Made by a program: the position numbers and the translations under genes. From assembly GCA_023390485.1 (NCBI GenBank), contig JAEWCT010000193.1, positions 1 through 5,084 of the forward strand: a DNA stretch of 5,084 bases, given 5' to 3'. The notes beneath the pieces are model-generated. The model did not search any database. It had not been told where the DNA came from and was given only the letters and a program-made list of their open reading frames with translations. This stretch comes from Pseudomonadota bacterium (GTDB lineage: Bacteria; Pseudomonadota; Alphaproteobacteria; Rhizobiales; Hyphomicrobiaceae). Numbering within the stretch: the stretch's first letter is position 1; the number at the start of each line of letters is the position of its first letter. Shown piece after piece: positions 1-5,084 of this stretch.

Positions 1-570
1 GTTGGGAGTGGACCCAATCAACTCAAAGGACGCGACGCCCCCATCAGACGCCTTTCTTCTTATGACCTTCCAGAACTCGCGCGACATCTCTCCGATGTGT
101 TGTTTCTCGTCGAAGACGTATTGCAGCTCCTGCATGTCAGGGAACAAATCTTTGTGCCGCGAGATGATTTCCGTGATGTGATGGAACAGCAAAAAGTACG
201 GATCACGAAGGTGTTCGAACCGCGACTTTCGCGGGCAGAAATCGCGCACGAAAGCGTCGAACGCTACATGGTTCACCCACACTGCTATGGGCATTTCGAC
301 GTGCTGAACCGCGATGTCGGCTAAAGCTAGTATCCGTTCATCACGCAGACTTTCCGTCCATCCCTTTTCACGATCGAATTCGTCCTTTAAGGACAGGGCT
401 TGGCTCATCTTGAAATATGCCGCCCCTGGGGGCTTCAATAACTCCGCCTCCCAAGCGTTGGTCAATTTCGCCCATTGAACTACTTCAGCGATGAAGCCGC
501 CGAGCAGATACAAGCGGTCCTTGCGGTATGTGGCGGTCCCACTGTCGTCGATGCAGGCTTGCAGGATCAT
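1..570 (-). CDS. DUF3800-family protein, N-terminal 190 residues (runs off left edge)
   Basis: Reading the minus strand from the ATG at 570 gives 190 open codons to the window edge; the stop and C-terminus lie outside. The protein opens with MILQACIDDSGTATY (Asp8, Asp9), followed by YLLGGFIAEV at 21-30, YFKMSQALSLKDEF at 52-65 and YVFDEKQ at 151-157 (Asp154). This order of an N-terminal D-[DE]-SG strand, a GG strand, a YFKM segment and a mid-protein VFDE matches DUF3800, a family thought to have an RNase H-like fold with acidic residues that could bind metal. Its activity is not established, and I do not assign one. The expected C-terminal LQxADLxA-type segment is beyond the edge. ATG at 570 is the first ATG after an in-frame TGA in the leader. 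GC is about 53%, and codons such as TTA, ATA, CTA and AGA appear, unlike the neighbours, which suggests acquired DNA. No signal peptide or membrane segment is visible. I am sure of the gene and fairly sure of the family. Confidence 0.8.
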   Translation of the reverse strand, partial: MILQACIDDSGTATYRKDRLYLLGGFIAEVVQWAKLTNAWEAELLKPPGAAYFKMSQALSLKDEFDREKGWTESLRDERILALADIAVQHVEMPIAVWVNHVAFDAFVRDFCPRKSRFEHLRDPYFLLFHHITEIISRHKDLFPDMQELQYVFDEKQHIGEMSREFWKVIRRKASDGGVASFELIGSTPN

Positions 571-578
571 GTATCGAA

Positions 579-600
579 AGCCCTTCGCTAACGAAGGGCT
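579..600 (-). promoter_or_regulatory. Perfect 9-bp hairpin masking the ribosome binding site of the DUF3800 gene
   Basis: On the minus strand AGCCCTTCG, loop TTAG, CGAAGGGCT forms a perfect 9-bp stem with a 4-base loop, ending eight bases before the ATG at 570. The only Shine-Dalgarno-like run, GAAGGG, lies in the 3' arm of this stem, about 10 bases before the ATG. If it folds in the mRNA it should restrict ribosome access. As DNA it could instead be an operator for a dimeric regulator. It is not a normal terminator, because only TTTC follows. The structure is seen directly; the role is inferred. Confidence 0.5.
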
Positions 601-697
601 GAAACCAGAAACAAGAGACCTTAAAACCCCTCAGAGGTCAGTTAGACTTCCACCATGAGTTTGGGAAGTAGTATGCCGCCGAGCGGCCAATAAACTG

Positions 698-716
698 AAA
701 AAGAACAGCGTTCTTT
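698..716 (-). terminator. Probable intrinsic terminator after the exported-protein gene
   Basis: Directly after the TAG at 717-719 the minus strand reads AAAGAAC, GCT, GTTCTTT and then TT. This is a perfect 7-bp stem with a 3-base loop, and its 3' arm runs into a five-T tract (698-702). Position and tract fit a Rho-independent terminator ending the gshB/exported-protein transcript and insulating the DUF3800 gene. The stem has only two G:C pairs, so efficiency may be modest. No T tract follows on the plus strand, so it would act in one direction only. Confidence 0.55.
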
Positions 717-1211
717 CTATCCCCTTGTCATCACCAACGTCATGCCGATCAGGCTCGAATTCGTGAACTGAATTTCGACGGCCTGCTTGTCGCTGTTGAC
801 GACGATATCCATGTTGGCGGCGACGTCGCTCCCTTGGATGACGACGTGAAAGCCTTTCGGCGTGACGTCGCCGCTCAAATCGCCCTCGAAATTGTGAATC
901 GTCTCTTTCCAGTGGCCCGTCAGCTTGCCGGCGGTTTCCTTCACATTACTGATGATCTCGACGGCGCCGCCCGCCGTCGCGCAGCGGATCGTTTGCTTCA
1001 GTTCGTCTTCGGTGTCGGTCAGAAGGTACGTCGCGCGGCATTTGATTTTTTCGGGCGGGCTCGCCTTGTAGCCGATCATGCCGATGCCCGACCAACGGCC
1101 GATCAGCGGCGCGAACGGCGAGGCCGTGACAGCCTGGGCCTCATGCAATGGGAACGCGAGGGCAACAAACAACAGCGCTGCCAGCGAGCCTGCAATCGCG
1201 ATCGATCTCAT
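717..1211 (-). CDS. Small exported protein of unknown function
   Basis: This encodes 164 residues from the ATG at 1211. Residues 1-27 form a classical Sec signal peptide: MRS, a hydrophobic core about 4-20, then HEAQA with likely cleavage after Ala27, giving a mature periplasmic or secreted protein of about 137 residues. The mature part starts with a GRWSGIGMIGY segment (38-48) and continues with KCRATY (Cys58) and IRCA (Cys77), which could form a disulfide. LTGHWKETIHN, LSGDV and alternating hydrophobic strands follow, suggesting a small beta-rich, lipocalin-like barrel. Similar unnamed proteins occur in rhizobia as I recall; no function is known to me. In-frame ATGs also lie at 1235 and 1256, and the latter overlaps the gshB stop as ATGA. 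I prefer 1211 because AAAGG sits 10 bases upstream and the signal peptide then has normal length. The gene follows gshB by 41 bases and is probably co-transcribed with it. Confidence 0.8.
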   Translation of the reverse strand: MRSIAIAGSLAALLFVALAFPLHEAQAVTASPFAPLIGRWSGIGMIGYKASPPEKIKCRATYLLTDTEDELKQTIRCATAGGAVEIISNVKETAGKLTGHWKETIHNFEGDLSGDVTPKGFHVVIQGSDVAANMDIVVNSDKQAVEIQFTNSSLIGMTLVMTRG

Positions 1212-1252
1212 CGTGAAAGTGCCTTTCGTTTTCATGAACTCAATCAGCGCGC

Positions 1253-2203
1253 TCATGAGGCGAGCTTTCTCTTGTCTTCGATAACGTCCCAGATCATCGC
1301 GGCGATGTCGTTGCCGCCGAAGTTCTTCACCTGGCGGATGCCCGTCGGAGACGTGACGTTGATCTCGGTGATGTAGGGACCGATGACGTCTATCCCTGTG
1401 AAGATCAGCCCTCGGCGCTTCAACTCTGGCTTCAAGCGCGCGCAGATCTCACGATCGCGATCGGTCAGTTCGACCTTCGTGGCGGTGCCGCCGACGTGCA
1501 GGTTCGAACGCGTTTCTCCGGCTTGCGGCACACGGTTAATCGCGCCTGCGATCTCGCCATCGACGAGGATGATGCGCTTGTCGCCTTCCTTCACCTCGGG
1601 ACGGAACTCCTGCACCATGAAGGGCTCGCGGAACACCGTTTGAAAGAGCTCGACGAGGGAGCCGAGATTGCCGTCCTCGGGTCTGATGCGGAACACGGCG
1701 GCGCCGCCGTTGCCATAGAGCGGCTTGACGATGATGTCCTTGTACTCGGCGCGGAAGGCCTGCACATCGGCGAGCGAGCGCGTGACGAGCGTCGGCGGCA
1801 TCAGATCGAGGAAATCCAGCACGAACAGCTTTTCCGGCGCGTTGCGGACGTTCGAGGGATCGTTGACGACGAGCGTCTTCGGATGGATGCGTTCGAGCAA
1901 ATGTGTCGTCGTGATGTAGGCCATGTCGAACGGCGGGTCCTGCCGCAGCAGCACGACGTCGAGATCGCCGAGATTTTCGGTGCGCGGATTTGAGAGCGCG
2001 TAGTGCGCGCCGCGCTTATCTTCGACCTTCAGCGTCTGGCCACGCGCCAGCAGCTTGTTGCCGCGCAAGGCGAGATCGAACGGCGTGTAGTAGAAAATGT
2101 CATGTCCGCGCTTCTGCGCTTCGAGAAGAATGGCGAACGTCGAATCGCCGCTAATGTCGATGCGATCGATCGGGTCCATCTGGACGGCAATGCGAAGTGA
2201 CAT
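1253..2203 (-). CDS. gshB: Glutathione synthetase
   Basis: GshB is the cytoplasmic ATP-grasp ligase that joins gamma-glutamylcysteine and glycine, with ATP hydrolysis, in the second step of glutathione synthesis. The ATG at 2203 gives 316 residues, the same length as E. coli GshB. The order of motifs is the family's: an N-terminal domain opening MSLRIAVQMDPI, DSTFAILLEAQKRG at 20-33, RQDPPFDMAY at 87-96, LVVNDPSNVRNAPEKLF at 111-127, the ATP-grasp loop KPLYGNGGAAVFR at 160-172, KEGDKRIILVDGE at 205-217, RSNLHVGG at 232-239 and the catalytic-domain signature TEINVTSPTGIR at 279-290. The Tyr-Gly-Asn form of the glycine-rich loop is the one I recall from rhizobial enzymes. The frame opens earlier, to an ATG at 2263, but those 20 extra residues have no counterpart in the family. 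A weak GAAAG lies 6 bases before the ATG at 2203. No key motif is missing. gshA is not in the window. Confidence 0.97.
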   Translation of the reverse strand: MSLRIAVQMDPIDRIDISGDSTFAILLEAQKRGHDIFYYTPFDLALRGNKLLARGQTLKVEDKRGAHYALSNPRTENLGDLDVVLLRQDPPFDMAYITTTHLLERIHPKTLVVNDPSNVRNAPEKLFVLDFLDLMPPTLVTRSLADVQAFRAEYKDIIVKPLYGNGGAAVFRIRPEDGNLGSLVELFQTVFREPFMVQEFRPEVKEGDKRIILVDGEIAGAINRVPQAGETRSNLHVGGTATKVELTDRDREICARLKPELKRRGLIFTGIDVIGPYITEINVTSPTGIRQVKNFGGNDIAAMIWDVIEDKRKLAS

Positions 2204-2376
2204 AAAGTGCTTTCGTGGCAGGCTTAAAGGTTCATCAGGCTCGGCTGCGGCCGTGGCCCTCATCGTCGTTTAGACGATTTGCGGAGCGGGCGGAATGACG
2301 GGTTCGCCGCTCCGATAAGTGGTTCGCGGCTTATGGCAAACATGCCGCAGAAACCCTCGAATTGGACGAACTCAAA
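2204..2376. other. Intergenic region between priA and gshB, likely holding the gshB leader
   Basis: These 173 bases lie after the priA stop and before gshB, both on the minus strand. They hold a GC-rich imperfect hairpin at 2282-2314, a 6-bp palindrome with a 5-base spacer at 2262-2278 (ATCGTC and GACGAT arms), and a short GCGGC/GCCGC pair at 2326-2330 and 2344-2348. I see no convincing sigma-70 promoter and no supportable gene. The gap is long enough for gshB to have its own promoter. Confidence 0.4.
2282..2314 (-). terminator. GC-rich imperfect hairpin downstream of priA (possible terminator or leader structure)
   Basis: On the minus strand CGGAGCGGCG pairs with CGCCCGCTCCG, making ten base pairs with one bulged C around a 12-base loop. 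It begins about 62 bases after the priA stop. No T tract follows (the next bases are CAAATCG), so it is not a standard intrinsic terminator. It may stabilise the priA mRNA 3' end, help Rho-dependent termination, or belong to the gshB leader. The pairing is visible; the role is uncertain. Confidence 0.3.
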
Positions 2377-4611
2377 TCACAGGAAATTATAGGGGTCGAT
2401 ATCGACGGTAATCCGGACGTCGGATTTGAGTTTTGGAATCATTCCAGCCCATGCCCGCAAGTAGCTTTGCAGGTCGGCGTCACGCGGGGCTTTCACGAGC
2501 AGACGCCAGCGGTGGCGGCCGCGGACGACGGCGATGGGAGCTTCGGACGGTCCCAACACTGAAATAACATCGCTCGGGGGGGCTCGCCGCGCGATTTCGC
2601 GGGCGACCTGTTCGGTCAGGGGTTTGTCGCGCGCCGAGATGACGATTGCCGCCAGGCGGCCGTAGGGCGGCAGGAGACCCGCTTGGCGGGTCTTGACCTC
2701 ATAATTCAGGAACGCGTTGCGGTCGCCGGCGACGATTGCCGCCATCACGGGATGGTCCGGCGAATAGGTCTGCACGAAGCCGCGGCCGACGAAGCTCGTG
2801 CGCCCGGCGCGGCCCGTCACCTGATGCAAGAGCTGGAACGTGCGTTCGGCGGAGCGCGGATCGGCGCCGTGGGCCAATCCCAAATCGCCATCGACGACGC
2901 CGACGAGCGCGAGGCCTGGGAAGTTATGTCCCTTGGCGACAATTTGTGTGCCGATGATGATGTCGAACTCGCGGGCTTCGATGCCGCGGATCATCTCGCG
3001 CATTTCGGGCAGTCCCGGAATGAGATCCGACGAGAGCAGCGCGACACGCGCGTTCGGAAAGCGCTCGGCGACTTCTTCCTGCACGCGCTCGACACCCGGG
3101 CCGCAGGCGACGAGGGAACCCGGCGCGGCGCACTTCGGGCACTTCTCGGGAAGCGACAGCGAGAAACCGCAGTGATGGCATGTCAGCTTCTTCTTGAAGC
3201 GATGCTCGACGAGCCAAGCGGTGCATTGCGGGCATTCGAGGCGATGTCCGCACGACCGGCACAGCGTCAGCGGTGCGTAGCCGCGTCTGTTCAGGAACAG
3301 CAGGGTTTGCTGGCCCTTTTCCATCGTCTCGGTCATAGACGCGACGAGCCGCTCGGCCAGCCATTTGCCGGGTGCGAGTTTTTCCGAGCGGAGATCGATG
3401 GCCGAGACGCCGGGCATTTCGACACCCGAAAAGCGTCCCGGCAGGATGGCATGACGATACCGTCCGATGAGCGCGTTCACATGGCTTTCGATCGACGGCG
3501 TCGCGGATGCGAGGATGACGGGGAATTTGCCGAGGTTGCCACGGACGACGGCCATGTCGCGTCCCTGGTAGTGCACGCGATCGTCCTGCTTGAAGCCCTG
3601 GTCGTGCTCTTCGTCGACGACGATGAGGCCCAGCTCAGAGAACGGCAGGAACAGCGCCGAGCGTGCGCCGACGATACAGCGGACGTCTCCGCGCGCGACG
3701 CCTTTCCAGATGCGGCCGCGTTCGGCGGGGCTGAGTGCCGAATGCCATTCGACGGGTGGCGCCCCGAAGCGGCGCGCGAAGCGGTCGAGAAATTGGCTCG
3801 TCAGCGCAATTTCGGGCAGCAGGATGAGGGTCTGGCGGCCGGCTGCGAGAGCGCGCGCCACCGCTTCGAAATAGACTTCGGTTTTGCCGGAGCCGGTGAC
3901 GCCGTCGAGCAAGGTGACGGAGAAATTGCCGGCATCGACGGCGCTTCTCAGGCTTTCGACGGCGCGTGTCTGATCGGTGGTGAAGTCCGTGACGCCATGA
4001 TGGGGATGCGGGCGCGGAAAGATGCGTTCGGGGATCGCGACTTCGACGAGCATGCCTGCAGCGGCGAGACCATCGATCACGCCCGTCGAGCAGCCGGCGA
4101 GATTGGCGAGATCCGATTTCGAGCGAACAAGGCCGTCGGCTGCGATTTCCATGACGCGCGTGCGGGCCGGTGTCATCTTCGGTGGGGGCGCCGCGCCTTC
4201 GACGATGCACACGCCGAAACGATGCTTCGGCGGCTCGAACGCGGCATCGGCGCTCATCATCATGCGCGCGACCATGCCGAGGGGCGCCAAAGTGTAGCGC
4301 GCGACCCATTCGGCGAAGCGCATCGAAATTTCTGGGAGACAAGGTGCGTCAATGCGGCTCGTCAGAGCCTTAAGCTTCTTCGGATCAACGGGTTTACCTT
4401 CGCCTCGCGGCGTATCCCAAACAATTCCAATGCGTGTTTGCGGGCCAAACGGCACGAGCACGAAGGCGCCCGGCTCGGCGTCCATCCCCTCCGGCACCAG
4501 ATAATCGTAGGTCTGGTCGAGCGCCACGGGCATTAGCACGGGGACGCTGCGAGAGGCCGCGGCGGCGTTGGTATCCAGGATTTGAAGCAGGCTATCCAAA
4601 GGGGCGGTCAA
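2377..4611 (-). CDS. priA: Primosomal protein N' (replication restart 3'-5' DNA helicase PriA)
   Basis: PriA recognises stalled or repaired forks, unwinds lagging-strand duplex and starts primosome assembly to reload the replicative helicase. From the TTG at 4611 it has 744 residues, near E. coli PriA (732). The 3'-end-binding domain opens with VPVLMPVALDQTYDYLVPEGM at about 23-43. A winged-helix region follows, then the superfamily 2 helicase core: Walker A GVTGSGKTE at 237-245, LLPEIALTSQF, DEEH at 333-336 with the following aromatic-rich loop, and SAT at 369-371. Eight cysteines at 451, 454, 460, 463, 478, 481, 491 and 494 make the two-zinc insertion. GTQIVAKGHNFPG and QVTGRAGR (597-604) are motifs V and VI. 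The C-terminal domain has RWRLLVKA (701-708) and ends DIDPYNFL. All key residues are present. The frame opens at another TTG (4632), but that codon overlaps a strong GGAGGAA, so the TTG at 4611 is preferred. The gene is divergent from the transaldolase gene. Confidence 0.96.
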   Translation of the reverse strand: MTAPLDSLLQILDTNAAAASRSVPVLMPVALDQTYDYLVPEGMDAEPGAFVLVPFGPQTRIGIVWDTPRGEGKPVDPKKLKALTSRIDAPCLPEISMRFAEWVARYTLAPLGMVARMMMSADAAFEPPKHRFGVCIVEGAAPPPKMTPARTRVMEIAADGLVRSKSDLANLAGCSTGVIDGLAAAGMLVEVAIPERIFPRPHPHHGVTDFTTDQTRAVESLRSAVDAGNFSVTLLDGVTGSGKTEVYFEAVARALAAGRQTLILLPEIALTSQFLDRFARRFGAPPVEWHSALSPAERGRIWKGVARGDVRCIVGARSALFLPFSELGLIVVDEEHDQGFKQDDRVHYQGRDMAVVRGNLGKFPVILASATPSIESHVNALIGRYRHAILPGRFSGVEMPGVSAIDLRSEKLAPGKWLAERLVASMTETMEKGQQTLLFLNRRGYAPLTLCRSCGHRLECPQCTAWLVEHRFKKKLTCHHCGFSLSLPEKCPKCAAPGSLVACGPGVERVQEEVAERFPNARVALLSSDLIPGLPEMREMIRGIEAREFDIIIGTQIVAKGHNFPGLALVGVVDGDLGLAHGADPRSAERTFQLLHQVTGRAGRTSFVGRGFVQTYSPDHPVMAAIVAGDRNAFLNYEVKTRQAGLLPPYGRLAAIVISARDKPLTEQVAREIARRAPPSDVISVLGPSEAPIAVVRGRHRWRLLVKAPRDADLQSYLRAWAGMIPKLKSDVRITVDIDPYNFL

Positions 4612-4623
4612 CGGACTAGAAGC

Positions 4624-4630
4624 TTCCTCC
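4624..4630 (-). promoter_or_regulatory. Ribosome binding site that decides the priA start
   Basis: The minus strand has GGAGGAA, a near-perfect Shine-Dalgarno, at 4630-4624. It lies 12 bases before the in-frame TTG at 4611 and overlaps the upstream TTG at 4632, which therefore cannot use it. No ATG or GTG lies at closer spacing. The first in-frame GTG (4539) and ATG (4533) have no Shine-Dalgarno and would cut into the conserved N-terminal strand. Spacing of 12 is long but tolerated. Confidence 0.55.
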
Positions 4631-4715
4631 AAGAATCGGTCGTGCTAGGTTTGCCGGGAAGTTGCGGCGCACCAAAGGCAGGGCCAAGACTTAAGGACGA
4701 GGTGAGGAGAAAGAA

Positions 4716-5084
4716 ATGAAATTCTTCGTCGATACCGCCGACGTGACCGAGATCAAAGAGTTGGCGGCGACGGGCTTGCTGGACGGTGTTACGACGAACC
4801 CGTCTCTTGTTGCGAAGGCCGGCCGCGACTTCAAGGAAATCGTCAAAGAAATTTGCGCCGTGGTTCCGGGGCCCGTATCGGCCGAGGTCGCAGCGACCGA
4901 CTACGCCGGCATGATGCAGGAAGCGGAAGTGCTGCGTAAGATCGCGAAGAACGTCACCATCAAAGTGCCGTTGACGCTGGATGGCCTCAAAGCCTGCAAA
5001 GCGCTGACCGGCGAGGGCACGATGGTGAACGTGACGCTGTGCTTTTCGGCGAACCAGGCGCTGCTTGCGGCGAAGGCCGGCGCG
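4716..5084 (+). CDS. tal: Transaldolase of the small TalC/FSA type, N-terminal 123 residues (runs off right edge)
   Basis: This is the start of a small class I aldolase-fold enzyme, normally about 215-220 residues. Transaldolase moves dihydroxyacetone units between sugar phosphates in the non-oxidative pentose phosphate pathway, in the cytoplasm. Visible hallmarks are FVDTAD (Asp6), GVTTNPSLV at 24-32 (Asn28), the Schiff-base lysine Lys83 in TIKVPLT, and [11 protein letters not shown] at 105-115 (Thr107). Aligned with E. coli FSA (Asp6, Asn28, Gln59, Lys85, Thr109), the Gln59 position is Glu57 here (SAEVAAT), as in true transaldolases. I therefore favour transaldolase over fructose-6-phosphate aldolase; many databases call such proteins fsa or talC. 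The FSA Tyr131 position, which also separates the two, lies beyond the edge. ATG at 4716 follows GAGGAG (4704-4709) with a 6-base spacer, a strong site. It is divergent from priA across about 100 bases that must hold both promoters, although I see no clear -35/-10 pair. Confidence 0.93.
   Translation, partial: MKFFVDTADVTEIKELAATGLLDGVTTNPSLVAKAGRDFKEIVKEICAVVPGPVSAEVAATDYAGMMQEAEVLRKIAKNVTIKVPLTLDGLKACKALTGEGTMVNVTLCFSANQALLAAKAGA

Noticed and set aside
97..324. Plus-strand open frame of 75 codons in the left part
   Set aside because: It is the shadow of the minus-strand DUF3800 gene, whose frame is open for all 570 bases and carries family motifs.
675..687. GCCGC/GCGGC 5-bp palindrome
   Set aside because: It is short, has no T tract or link to a start codon, and is likely by chance in high-GC DNA.
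834..1376. Plus-strand open frame of 180 codons across the exported-protein gene and the gshB end
   Set aside because: It is antisense to two better-supported genes, has an Arg-rich composition and shows no known motif.
2204..2263. Extended gshB start at the ATG at 2263
   Set aside because: The extra 20 residues have no counterpart in the family, the ATG lies within a palindrome, and the start at 2203 gives the exact family length of 316.
2683..4536. Plus-strand open frame of 617 codons opposite priA
   Set aside because: It lies wholly antisense to an unmistakable priA with every helicase motif. Its translation is rich in Arg, Ala, Asp and Glu with no recognisable domain, as expected for an antisense frame in high-GC coding DNA.
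1..5084. tRNA, rRNA, CRISPR array, insertion sequence or novel multi-gene system
   Set aside because: I saw no cloverleaf, spaced direct repeats, transposase motifs or terminal inverted repeats. All long coding regions are explained by the five genes listed.

Overview
The window looks like chromosomal DNA from a high-GC alphaproteobacterium, probably of the Hyphomicrobiales (rhizobial/Hyphomicrobium-like) group. The inference rests on the glutathione synthetase, whose ATP-grasp loop reads KPLYGNGG as in rhizobial enzymes rather than KPLDGMGG as in E. coli, on the high-GC codon use of the central genes, and on priA lying next to a small transaldolase. No genus can be assigned from sequence alone.

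Layout from left to right. (1) Positions 1-570, minus strand: the first 190 codons of a DUF3800-family protein that runs off the left edge. Its GC content is about 53% by hand count, well below the roughly 62-73% of sampled lines in priA, so it looks like accessory DNA. (2) Positions 571-716: a 146-base gap of about 47% GC. It holds a perfect 9-bp hairpin just before the DUF3800 start codon and a probable intrinsic terminator for the gene to its right. (3) Positions 717-1211, minus: a small exported protein of unknown function. (4) Positions 1253-2203, minus: gshB, glutathione synthetase, complete at 316 residues. (5) Positions 2204-2376: a 173-base gap with a GC-rich imperfect hairpin and small palindromes but no gene that I can support. 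(6) Positions 2377-4611, minus: priA, the primosomal replication-restart helicase, complete, apparently starting at TTG. (7) Positions 4612-4715: the priA leader and divergent intergenic region. (8) Positions 4716-5084, plus: the first 123 codons of a TalC/FSA-type transaldolase cut by the right edge.

The core genes are housekeeping: replication restart (priA), thiol redox (gshB) and pentose phosphate metabolism (transaldolase). gshB and the exported protein gene are 41 bases apart on the same strand and probably share a transcript that ends at the hairpin at 698-716. priA and the transaldolase gene are divergent.

I found no RNA gene, insertion sequence, CRISPR array or novel multi-gene system. 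The points most worth a second look are the left-edge DUF3800 gene with its hairpin-masked ribosome binding site, the TTG start of priA, and the Glu in the transaldolase active site.
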